A stretch of DNA of 23,953 nucleotides, from NCBI GenBank assembly GCA_013041975.1, contig JABDQZ010000246.1, forward strand, positions 1 through 23,953, given 5' to 3'. Made by a program: the position numbers and the translations under genes. Below, in pieces: positions 15,514-23,572 of this stretch. Each line of letters starts with the position of its first letter. Within the stretch, counting starts at the first letter, position 1. The notes beneath the pieces are model-generated. The model was not told the origin of the DNA. It ran no database searches and worked only from the letters and a program-made list of their open reading frames with translations. The stretch comes from Gammaproteobacteria bacterium. Its GTDB lineage: Bacteria > Pseudomonadota > Gammaproteobacteria > Chromatiales > Chromatiaceae.

Positions 15514-17249
15514 AAAGAGCCTCCTCTCAGTTTCATGCGCTCTATGCAAGTATCCATGACTATCTGGAGAGAATCTATGCCGAACATAACCATCATGAAC
15601 TGGCCAAAAAAGTCATGCAGATTATGGGGCCTGGTACCAATCCGGTTGAGGTCGAGGCGCACAAGAACTTATGGGATGAATCTGATGTACTTGCTATCAC
15701 CTATGGCGACAGCATCCGCAAAGCCAATGAAAAACCGCTGAAGACCCTGCATCAATTTCTTACGCGGCAACTGGACAAAACGATCAGTACCGTACATATA
15801 TTGCCCTTTTATCCTTTCAGCTCGGATGACGGTTTTTCCGTGATTAATTATGTCGAGGTAAATCATGGCCTGGGGAACTGGCAGGATATTGAAAACATTG
15901 CCGCAGACTTTGACCTGATGGCTGACCTGGTCATCAATCACTGCTCAAGCCGCAGTCTGTGGTTTGAAAACTTCAGACAGCAAAAACAACCCGGAAAAGA
16001 CTATTTCATTACCTGTGATCCAGATACCGACCTGAGTGACGTCACCCGCCCCCGAACCAATGACTTACTGCGCGAAACCGAAACCCTTGATGGTACCAAG
16101 CATGTCTGGTGCACCTTCAGCCATGACCAGGTCGACCTGGATTTTTCCAATCCCGAGGTATTGCTGGAAATTATCGGTATTATCAAACACTATCTCGACC
16201 ATGGCATTACACTGTTTCGCCTTGATGCTGTTGCCTTTTTGTGGAAAGAAATCGGTACCAGCTGTATTAATCTTCCCAAAACCCATGAAATCATCCGTCT
16301 GCTAAGGCTTGTCATCGAGCATATCAATCCGAAGGCTATCATAATCACCGAGACCAATATTCCCAACCGGGAGAACCTGGCTTATTTTGGTAATGCTAAC
16401 GAAGCACACTGGATCTACAACTTTACGCTACCACCGCTGGTGCTTTATACGCTGCTTTATGGCAAGTCAGATTTACTCAAGCAGTGGATGATGAGTATGC
16501 CACCGGCCCAGAACGGCACCGCCTATTTTAATTTCATTGCATCACATGATGGCATTGGCTTAAGGCCGGTCGAGGATATCCTCAATGAACAGGAAGTGGA
16601 TCAGATCGCAGCCCTGATGCGTCAGTTCGGTGGAGATGTTTCATTCCGAACCATGCCCGATGGCACGGTAAGGCCTTATGAATTGAATATCAGTCTGATC
16701 GATGCCTTGAAAGGTACTTTCGATGGTGAAGATGACTTTCAACTTCAACGCTTCATCTGCGCTCATGCCATTATGCTGGCTCTGGAAGGTGTTCCTGCCT
16801 TTTATATTCACAGTTTGCTGGGCACACCCAATGATCATGAACGCAAGGAAGCCTCAGGTCACAACAGGGCCATTAACCGGCATCAATGGGACTTTCACGA
16901 GCTGCTCAATGAACTGGGCAACGAAAACTCTTTACACCATAAGGTATTTACGGAACTAAAGAAACTGATTACGATTCGTCGCAAACAAAAAGCATTTCAT
17001 CCCAATGCGACGCAATTCACCCTGCATCTTGGTGACAATCTGTTTGCTTTCTGGCGACAAAGCATTGACCGTCGACAGAGCATCTTCTGTATATACAACA
17101 TCAGTAACCAGCCCCAGACTTTGGCGTTGAAAGATGTCAACCTGATTGAACTGAATCGTTGGTTTGACCTGATCGGCACCCAGGAGTTTGATAATCCGAG
17201 AGCAACGGTTGAACTACAGCCCTACGAGTTTCTCTGGGTTTCCAATTGA
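15510..17249 (+). CDS. GH13_18 sugar phosphorylase, probably glucosylglycerate phosphorylase
   Basis: 579-residue cytoplasmic (beta/alpha)8 phosphorylase of glycoside hydrolase subfamily GH13_18. Catalytic residues are nucleophile Asp239 in FRLDAVAF, acid/base Glu281 in IITETNIP, and transition-state stabiliser Asp347 in ASHDGIG; the first conserved region is DLVINHCS. The subfamily contains sucrose phosphorylase, sucrose-6'-phosphate, glucosylglycerol and glucosylglycerate phosphorylases (E. coli YcjM is of the last type). Annotation pipelines usually call such proteins sucrose phosphorylase. The overlap with gpgS, gpgP and glycerate kinase argues for glucosylglycerate plus phosphate giving glucose-1-phosphate and D-glycerate. 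The ATG at 15510 overlaps the gpgS stop (ATGA), with AAGGA just upstream. The 3' end overlaps the convergent sensor gene by 28 bases. Fold and mechanism are certain; specificity is inferred. Confidence 0.85.
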   Translation: MKRASSQFHALYASIHDYLERIYAEHNHHELAKKVMQIMGPGTNPVEVEAHKNLWDESDVLAITYGDSIRKANEKPLKTLHQFLTRQLDKTISTVHILPFYPFSSDDGFSVINYVEVNHGLGNWQDIENIAADFDLMADLVINHCSSRSLWFENFRQQKQPGKDYFITCDPDTDLSDVTRPRTNDLLRETETLDGTKHVWCTFSHDQVDLDFSNPEVLLEIIGIIKHYLDHGITLFRLDAVAFLWKEIGTSCINLPKTHEIIRLLRLVIEHINPKAIIITETNIPNRENLAYFGNANEAHWIYNFTLPPLVLYTLLYGKSDLLKQWMMSMPPAQNGTAYFNFIASHDGIGLRPVEDILNEQEVDQIAALMRQFGGDVSFRTMPDGTVRPYELNISLIDALKGTFDGEDDFQLQRFICAHAIMLALEGVPAFYIHSLLGTPNDHERKEASGHNRAINRHQWDFHELLNELGNENSLHHKVFTELKKLITIRRKQKAFHPNATQFTLHLGDNLFAFWRQSIDRRQSIFCIYNISNQPQTLALKDVNLIELNRWFDLIGTQEFDNPRATVELQPYEFLWVSN

Positions 17250-18277
17250 GACAGCAGTGCTTTGACACTGCGAATGACTAAAAACATAACCATCAGGCCG
17301 ATTAACAAGGCAACAATCAATATATGGCGCGACCTGTCACCCAACTGATCGAGTTCAGAATTAAGTTTAACTGAATTACCGGCAGTCAGTGACTGGCGGT
17401 TTTCCACCTGCGTACGCACAAGTTGTCTGAGGCTGTCTGTAATAGGATAGATTTCATTACGGGTAAGGTAAAAATCCATACGCCATTTATCCGTCTGGTA
17501 TAAGCCAAGCACTTCAGGCAGGTTTTCCATATAGATACGATAAATCTGGCCCAGTTCATCGACAAATACCGCATCAAAATCCAGCTGTTCACGTATTTGA
17601 AGCAGGTTGAACATGGCGCTTTGTGTTTCTTCCCTGGCAACATTCAAATTATCCCGGTCGAAGTCACTTTTGGTGGTAAAAAAACTTCTCAGGGTGAGAA
17701 TCATGTTACTCCATGAATTTTTCATCTTGATAAGCCTGTCCAGTACCTCTCTACGATCACTTTCTGCGGTCTCTTCAATCTGGGTATCAATAAGACTGTT
17801 CAAGGCCCCTGAAAACTGCAGATGCAAGGGATTCAATAATTCAGCTGCTTTGACAATACCAATAAAATTCAATTGATAATCAGCCTTGATCTCAATAATC
17901 TCTTTGGCCTTGGCATTGTACTTATGATAGATCACTTTCATCAGACTGGTTGTCTTGTAATCCGCTTCTACCAGTTGCGACTGACTGTTTATCATTTCCT
18001 TGAGCTTTATCATTTCCTGACGAAAATCAAGACGATCTCCCATATCACCGCCAATCAGGTAAACATTCAGTGCATTGACTGATTTATAAACCTGGCTTTC
18101 AAGATCCATCAAATGAATGACGTAAGGAATTTCATTCTCAAGCACTTCCTGGGTATGGTTTTTTACAGATTCGGTTTTAGAAATCGTCAGACTGATGGTT
18201 ACAGCGGTCAGAATAAAGATCGCACCAATACCAGCAAAAAGTATCAGGCCAAGACGCTTGGCTAGGTCAAAACGCAT
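17222..18277 (-). CDS. Membrane sensor-like protein with periplasmic helical domain and no output domain
   Basis: 351-residue protein with two membrane helices (about 8-30 and 318-336) flanking a ~285-residue, largely alpha-helical periplasmic region. This is the layout of the sensing half of chemoreceptors and membrane histidine kinases or cyclases. After the second helix only about 15 residues remain (SVKALLSQLETQRNS) before TAG, so there is no complete HAMP, methyl-accepting, kinase or GGDEF domain. I do not recognise a named ligand-binding family. The ATG at 18277 has a weak purine-rich site upstream. The last 28 bases lie antisense inside the end of the phosphorylase gene, and the frame beyond the stop encodes nothing sensor-like. 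It may be truncated, or may act by helix packing with a partner encoded elsewhere. Confidence 0.75.
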   Translation of the reverse strand: MRFDLAKRLGLILFAGIGAIFILTAVTISLTISKTESVKNHTQEVLENEIPYVIHLMDLESQVYKSVNALNVYLIGGDMGDRLDFRQEMIKLKEMINSQSQLVEADYKTTSLMKVIYHKYNAKAKEIIEIKADYQLNFIGIVKAAELLNPLHLQFSGALNSLIDTQIEETAESDRREVLDRLIKMKNSWSNMILTLRSFFTTKSDFDRDNLNVAREETQSAMFNLLQIREQLDFDAVFVDELGQIYRIYMENLPEVLGLYQTDKWRMDFYLTRNEIYPITDSLRQLVRTQVENRQSLTAGNSVKLNSELDQLGDRSRHILIVALLIGLMVMFLVIRSVKALLSQLETQRNS

Positions 18278-18299
18278 AAATTTATTTATCTTGTATTAG

Positions 18300-18311
18300 C
18301 ATTCTAGAATG
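18300..18311. promoter_or_regulatory. 12-bp palindrome upstream of the sensor gene
   Basis: CATTCTAGAATG is a perfect palindrome 23 bases before the minus-strand start codon of the sensor gene, in the 243-base gap shared with the divergent exporter operon. It has the size and position of an operator, but no regulator is indicated. The rest of the gap (18278-18520) is AT-rich; I see no convincing promoter or terminator in it. Confidence 0.3.
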
Positions 18312-18520
18312 ATCAACTCGGGACAGTCAGTTTCTATCCGCTGAGTTTATGTCTCCATCTAAAGACTAGCTGATATTTGCTTTTTTTCATGAAATATAGC
18401 CCATACTCAGGCAAAGCTATTTTCAATAAAGTAATAGTAATTATGTTTAATATAAATTTGCCCAATAGTGGAAATTACATCACCATGACAACAATTAACT
18501 GAAGGAAACTGGAGAAAGGA

Positions 18521-20893
18521 ATGCACAAACTCGAATCCTGGTTTGGTCACTGGGTCATGCGCTACCGCTGGCCACTGCTTATAGTGATGCCACTGCTGGT
18601 GATTCTGGCAGCATCCGGCGGGCAATACCTGCAGTTTACCAATAATTACCGTGTGTTTTTCAGTGAAGACAATCCTTACCTGAAGGCATTTGAGAATCTC
18701 GAGAACTCCTATACCAAGGATGATAACGTTCTCTTTATCATTCCACCCAAAACCCATGGAGTCTTTACCGGCCAGACGCTGGATGCCACCGAGTGGTTGA
18801 CCGAACAGGCCTGGCAAATCCCCTACTCCATCAGGGTAGATTCGCTCAGTAATTTCCAGCATACCGAAGCCGAAGAAGATGACCTGATCGTGCGTGACCT
18901 GGTAGAAGACAGCCTTTCACTGGATAGCGAATCACTGACATCCATTCAGCAAATCGCGACCAGTGAGCCCCTGCTTTACAAGCGCCTGATCTCGGAAGAT
19001 GCCAGCGTAAGTGCCGTCAACGTCACTATCCAGTTCCCCGGCAAGGATGAAATGAAAGAAACACCCGAGGTCGTTTCTTTCTCGCGAAACCTTGCCCAAC
19101 AGTTAAGAGAAAAGTATCCCGACCTTGAAGTGCGACTCAATGGCATGGTCTTCATGAACAATGCCTTTTCTGAAATGTCTCGAAAAGACATGGCCTCGCT
19201 GGTTCCGCTCAGTTTTCTGGTGATGCTGATAGTGCTGCTGGTACTGCTAAGTATTAACAATCGTTTTGAGGCCAGGCAACCATCAGGTCTGTCATCGATA
19301 GGATCAATACTGCGTTCTGTGTTCCATACCCTGCCGGGAACAATCGCTACATTATTCATTATTCTGCTTTCGATTCTCACCGCGATGGGCATAGGTGGAT
19401 TTATCGGCTTCCCCATTTCTCCACCCTCTGCAACCGCCCCTACCATGATACTCACCATCGCCATTGCCGACAGTGTGCATATACTTTCTTCATACCAGCA
19501 CCAGTTACAACTTGGCAAGGACAAAAAATCCGCCATGGCTGAAAGCCTGCGAATCAATCTGCAGCCGGTATTTTTAACCAGTATCACCACTGCAATTGGC
19601 TTTTTGAGCATGAACTTTTCTGATGCCCCGCCATTCAGACACCTGGGAAATTTTGTCGCCTTCGGTGTTATCGCAGCCTTTTTCCTGTCGGTGACCTTTC
19701 TTCCCGCTTTTGTTTCATTGTTTCCAGGTAGGGCAGGCAAACTCAAACAGGATGATGATCAGGGGCTTATCGACAAACTGGCAGAAACGGTTATTGCCCA
19801 TCACAAAAAATTGCTGATCGGCATGGGTGGTATCGCATTACTACTGATAGCCATGGTGCCACGTAATGATCTGAATGATGTATTTGTACATTATTTTGAT
19901 GAGACGGTGGAGTTTCGTCTCGATGCAGACTATCTGGATCAGCATCTTGGTGGACTGTATCGTATCGACTATTCCATTCCTTCTGGAAAGCCCAACGGCA
20001 TTGCCAATCCAGAATACCTTGCCAAAGTCCATGCTCTGGCTTCCTGGCTGCGACAACAGACAGAAGTGGTACATGTCAATTCCATCACCGACGTCTTCAC
20101 CCGTCTGAACAAAAACATGCATGGCGACGACCCGAACTGGTATCGTCTGCCTGGCCAACAGGATCTGGCAGCCCAGTATCTACTGCTTTACGAAATGTCC
20201 CTTCCCTACGGTCTTGACCTGAACAACCAGATCAATGTCGACAAGTCGGCAACTCGTTTGAGCGTGACCTTTCGCATCATGTCGACCAAGGATGTACTCG
20301 CTTTTGAAAACCGGGTACTGAACTGGTTTGAAAAAAACGCACCTGAACTGAAAGTTGCCGGAGCCAGTCCTACCATCATGTTTGCCCATATCGGTAAACG
20401 TAATATCGAAAGCATGCTCATAGGTACCACTGTTGCCCTCATACTGATTTCAGCCATTCTTGTGATTGCCTTCCGCTCATTGAGAATTGGCGTGATATCA
20501 CTGGTTCCCAACCTGGTTCCGGCTGCGGTTGGTTTCGGTATCTGGGCAATCTTTGTCGGTGAAGTCGGTCTTGCCCTGTCAGTGGTTACCGGTATGACAC
20601 TGGGTATTGTTGTCGATGACACGGTACACTTCCTCAGCAAGTACCTGCGGGCACGGCGTGAACATAACAGCAATGCTGCCGATGCAGTACGTTATGCCTT
20701 TCATTCTGTAGGTCGGGCTTTGCTGATTACCACGCTGGTACTGATTGCAGGCTTTATGGTACTCGCCAATTCAGCCTTCCAGTTAAATGCCGGCATGGGG
20801 CTGTTGACGGCGATTGTTATCGCAACGGCACTGGTGATCGACTTTCTGTTGTTACCACCGCTGTTAATGAAATTTGAAGGAAAAAAATCATGA
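18521..20893 (+). CDS. RND superfamily exporter, MMPL/HpnN-like
   Basis: 790-residue inner-membrane transporter with the duplicated RND layout. Helix 1 is at about 17-35, periplasmic domain 1 at about 36-224, a helix bundle at 227-245, 270-300, 305-325, 350-365 and 375-400, a cytoplasmic linker, helix 7 at about 431-447, periplasmic domain 2 at about 450-628, and a second bundle at 630-780. Proton-relay-type acidic residues sit in matching helices: Asp317 (IAIADSVHI) and Asp699-Asp700 (GIVVDDTVHFLSKY). It is shorter than AcrB-type multidrug pumps (~1030) and resembles the MMPL/HpnN class, which moves lipids or hydrophobic cargo. The start at 18521 has a good site (GGAGAAAGGA). It overlaps the LolA-like gene by ATGA, which argues for a joint function. 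Cargo is unknown. Confidence 0.9.
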   Translation: MHKLESWFGHWVMRYRWPLLIVMPLLVILAASGGQYLQFTNNYRVFFSEDNPYLKAFENLENSYTKDDNVLFIIPPKTHGVFTGQTLDATEWLTEQAWQIPYSIRVDSLSNFQHTEAEEDDLIVRDLVEDSLSLDSESLTSIQQIATSEPLLYKRLISEDASVSAVNVTIQFPGKDEMKETPEVVSFSRNLAQQLREKYPDLEVRLNGMVFMNNAFSEMSRKDMASLVPLSFLVMLIVLLVLLSINNRFEARQPSGLSSIGSILRSVFHTLPGTIATLFIILLSILTAMGIGGFIGFPISPPSATAPTMILTIAIADSVHILSSYQHQLQLGKDKKSAMAESLRINLQPVFLTSITTAIGFLSMNFSDAPPFRHLGNFVAFGVIAAFFLSVTFLPAFVSLFPGRAGKLKQDDDQGLIDKLAETVIAHHKKLLIGMGGIALLLIAMVPRNDLNDVFVHYFDETVEFRLDADYLDQHLGGLYRIDYSIPSGKPNGIANPEYLAKVHALASWLRQQTEVVHVNSITDVFTRLNKNMHGDDPNWYRLPGQQDLAAQYLLLYEMSLPYGLDLNNQINVDKSATRLSVTFRIMSTKDVLAFENRVLNWFEKNAPELKVAGASPTIMFAHIGKRNIESMLIGTTVALILISAILVIAFRSLRIGVISLVPNLVPAAVGFGIWAIFVGEVGLALSVVTGMTLGIVVDDTVHFLSKYLRARREHNSNAADAVRYAFHSVGRALLITTLVLIAGFMVLANSAFQLNAGMGLLTAIVIATALVIDFLLLPPLLMKFEGKKS

Positions 20894-21681
20894 AATACCC
20901 GTTACGTTCAATCATTACAAGCTGCCTGCTATTACTCTTGCCTGCCCTGGCGCTGGCTGAAAGTGCTGAAGACAAGGGACTGCGCATAGCAACAGAAAGC
21001 GACAAAATGAACTCCGCCTGGAGCGACCAGACTGCTGACCTGGTGATGATCCTGCGTAATAAACAGGGCGATGAAGCACGTCGTGAAATTCGCTCACGCT
21101 CACTGGAAGTGGAAGGCGATGGTGACAAGTCGATGAGTATCTTCGATACCCCGGCAGACGTAAAAGGCACGGCCTTTTTAAGTTTCACTCATGCCCTTAA
21201 GCCTGATGATCAATGGCTGTATCTACCTGCCCTGAAAAGAGTCAAACGGATATCTTCACGCAACAAGTCCGGCCCTTTCATGGGCAGTGAATTCGCCTAT
21301 GAAGACCTCACCTCACAGGAGATAGAAAAATACAGCTATAAATGGTTAAAAGATGAATCGCTTGATGGTCAGGATACTTATGTCATTGAATCTTACCCGG
21401 CCTATACACATTCGGGCTATACACGTTTAATCTCATGGATACATAAAGGTCACCTCAGGCCATTGAAAATCGAGTTTTATGACCGCAAGAATTCGCTGCT
21501 GAAAACCCTGACCCAGCATGACTACAAGGAATACCTGCCGGGTATATTCAGGGCAGACCGTTTTGAGATGATCAACCATCAGACTGGCAAGTCCACCACT
21601 CTGAACTGGGACAACTATGCATTTAAAACAGGCTTAAGCAGTCGCGACTTCGATAAAAACTCACTCAAACGGGCCCGATAA
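20890..21681 (+). CDS. Outer membrane lipoprotein-sorting (LolA-like) periplasmic protein
   Basis: 263-residue secreted protein. The signal peptide is 1-23, with cleavage after ALALA and mature protein starting ESAEDKG. The mature part has the pattern of the 'outer membrane lipoprotein-sorting protein' family (LolA-like fold, PF17131 type): RSRSLEVEGDGDKSMSIFDTPADVKGTAFLSFTHA, then QWLYLPALKRVKRISSRNKSGPFMGSEFAYED. The family is predicted to form an open half-barrel that can shield a lipid or acyl chain. It follows the RND gene with a 4-base overlap and GAAGGA upstream, and precedes the barrel gene by three bases. Family LolA proteins carry lipoproteins to the outer membrane; here the partners suggest a carrier for RND cargo. 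It is not the housekeeping LolA. Confidence 0.88.
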   Translation: MKYPLRSIITSCLLLLLPALALAESAEDKGLRIATESDKMNSAWSDQTADLVMILRNKQGDEARREIRSRSLEVEGDGDKSMSIFDTPADVKGTAFLSFTHALKPDDQWLYLPALKRVKRISSRNKSGPFMGSEFAYEDLTSQEIEKYSYKWLKDESLDGQDTYVIESYPAYTHSGYTRLISWIHKGHLRPLKIEFYDRKNSLLKTLTQHDYKEYLPGIFRADRFEMINHQTGKSTTLNWDNYAFKTGLSSRDFDKNSLKRAR

Positions 21682-21684
21682 CCC

Positions 21685-22887
21685 GTGACATTCAGGTTCA
21701 TAAATCTCTACCTGGTAGTAATGGTTACGCTGATTTCTCATCAGTTGGCTTTTGCGGCCGAATGGTCTGGCAACATAACCGCCGAAGCCCGCTATTTTTT
21801 TGAAGATGCACTGCATCATCGCCAGCATCGCTCCGCTTTTTCGCTTTCAGCCCAGCCCGAGTTTTATCACGAATGGGATAACCGCTACCAAAGCCTGACA
21901 TTCGTACCCTTTATCCGTTGGGATGAACATGACGATGAGCGCAGTCATTTCGATATCCGGGAACTGACATGGCTCAAGGCGGCACGTGACTGGGAATTAA
22001 GGGTTGGTATACGCAAGGTTTTCTGGGGTGTTACCGAGTCACAACACCTGGTCGACATCATCAACCAGACTGACCTGGTTGAAAGTCCGGATGGAGAAGA
22101 AAAACTTGGTCAACCCATGATCAACTTTGCCTGGATACAGGACTGGGGCACACTTGATCTGTTCATACTGCCGGGTTTCAGGGAACGAACCTTTGCCGGT
22201 TTTGAAGGAAGACCTCGAAGCAATCCGGTGATCGATGCCGACCGGTCAATCTATGCTTCACCGCGTGAAGATAAACATATCGATTTAGCCCTGCGCTGGA
22301 GTCATTCGATTGGTAACTGGGACATCGGTATTTCACATTTTAGCGGCACCAGTCGTGATCCTGATTTGCAGGTCGGGTTAAACCAGCAAAACCAGCCAGT
22401 TCTGATACCTTTATACCAGACCATTGACCAGACCTCGCTTGATCTGCAACTGGTCACTGAAGACTGGTTATGGAAACTCGAAGCCCTGAGCCGCCAGGGC
22501 CAGAATGGTGGCCGTTATTTCGCTTTCTCAGGCGGCTTTGAATATACCCTGGTTGGTATTTTTGAGAGCGATGCCGATCTGGGGCTCATCACTGAATATC
22601 ATTTTGATGACCGCAAAGACTTCGCCCCTACTCCTTTTAACCAGGACCTGATGCTCGGAGCACGGCTGGCAATGAATGACGTACAGAGTAGCGAAGCCCT
22701 GGCGGGCATTATCATTGATACAGACGATCACAGCAAAATGTTTTCCATCGAAGCCAGCCGGCGTATCGGTGATTCATGGAAAATAATGCTTGAAGGCAGA
22801 ACGATTACCGACACACCATCAAAATCTCCCCTGCATGGCATGCGTAAGGATGATTATGTGCAACTGGAATTAGGCTATTATTTCTGA
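21685..22887 (+). CDS. Predicted outer-membrane beta-barrel protein
   Basis: 400-residue protein with a signal peptide ending AFA near residue 24. The mature part has alternating aromatic and polar strands and aspartate-rich turns, for example SLTFVPFIRWDEHDDERSHFDIRELTW. It ends LELGYYF, the terminal-phenylalanine pattern recognised by the BAM machinery. I recognise it only as the barrel-like protein that commonly accompanies RND plus LolA-like pairs; no function is established. The start is GTG at 21685, because the in-frame ATG at residue 13 would leave too short a signal peptide. It sits three bases after the LolA-like stop, so translational coupling is likely. It could be the outer-membrane acceptor or exit pore for the system. 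Confidence 0.8.
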   Translation: MTFRFINLYLVVMVTLISHQLAFAAEWSGNITAEARYFFEDALHHRQHRSAFSLSAQPEFYHEWDNRYQSLTFVPFIRWDEHDDERSHFDIRELTWLKAARDWELRVGIRKVFWGVTESQHLVDIINQTDLVESPDGEEKLGQPMINFAWIQDWGTLDLFILPGFRERTFAGFEGRPRSNPVIDADRSIYASPREDKHIDLALRWSHSIGNWDIGISHFSGTSRDPDLQVGLNQQNQPVLIPLYQTIDQTSLDLQLVTEDWLWKLEALSRQGQNGGRYFAFSGGFEYTLVGIFESDADLGLITEYHFDDRKDFAPTPFNQDLMLGARLAMNDVQSSEALAGIIIDTDDHSKMFSIEASRRIGDSWKIMLEGRTITDTPSKSPLHGMRKDDYVQLELGYYF

Positions 22888-22915
22888 ACCAACCATCATT
22901 ATAAAGACACTCAAT

Positions 22916-23524
22916 ATGCCTGATTCAACTATCGACAATATTCTTGAAAGCTTACATTCACTGCAGGCAGAACTTGAAACAGAAATCGACAAACTGTTAC
23001 AGGAAAAAAGAAAACAGTTTCGATACACGCTGATCAGAGGCAAAGTCCGTTTTGACCGGGAAGTACGCAAGCTGCAACGTCGTTATAAAATTGGAAGCCT
23101 CAAATATCTTGCCAGTGCAAGAGTTGGCCATATCCTTATCGCCCCGGTTATCTACAGCCTGTTTTTTCCGTTAATACTGCTCGATATCATGGTGACACTA
23201 TATCAGCATATCGGCTTCAGGGTTTATGGCATACAACGCGTCAAACGCAGTGATTATATCGTTATTGACAGACAGCACCTGGCTTACCTGAACCTCATTG
23301 AAAAAATCAATTGCAGCTACTGCGGCTATGCCAATGGCCTGATTGAATATACCCGTGAAGTTGGCGCTCGCACTGAACAGTACTGGTGCCCGATCAAACA
23401 TAGCCGCCGTACACCTGAACCTCATCAACTGGCAGGAAACTTTGTCGACTATGGTGATGCAGATGAATACAAAAAGCGTCTGCATGAATTGAGGCAGCAA
23501 TTACATCAGCATGACAATAGCTGA
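22916..23524 (+). CDS. Conserved small membrane protein with CxxC...C motif
   Basis: 202-residue protein of unknown function. The N-terminal ~65 residues are highly charged and probably coiled coil (SLQAELETEIDKLLQEKRKQF). One hydrophobic stretch at about 72-96 (HILIAPVIYSLFFPLILLDIMV) could span the membrane or form a hairpin. It is followed by NCSYCGYANGLIEY and, ~20 residues later, EQYWCPIKH. The CxxC plus later Cys/His arrangement suggests metal binding. The pattern looks familiar from uncharacterised gammaproteobacterial proteins, but I cannot name the family. It lies 28 bases after the barrel gene on the same strand and may be the fourth gene of that operon. The ATG at 22916 has only a weak ribosome-binding site. 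Confidence 0.75.
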   Translation: MPDSTIDNILESLHSLQAELETEIDKLLQEKRKQFRYTLIRGKVRFDREVRKLQRRYKIGSLKYLASARVGHILIAPVIYSLFFPLILLDIMVTLYQHIGFRVYGIQRVKRSDYIVIDRQHLAYLNLIEKINCSYCGYANGLIEYTREVGARTEQYWCPIKHSRRTPEPHQLAGNFVDYGDADEYKKRLHELRQQLHQHDNS

Positions 23525-23572
23525 ATAGCTTCAGTTATTTGCTGGGTTAAATGACCTTGATAACAATAGCTT

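Noticed and set aside
18381..18394. T-run plus TTTCATGAAA as a terminator or operator
   Set aside because: There is no stable GC stem before the T-run, and the palindrome is short and AT-rich.
18976..19746. 256-codon open frame antisense to the RND gene
   Set aside because: Composition is that of a shadow frame (Ser/Arg/Met-rich, no domain), and the sense strand encodes a clear RND protein.
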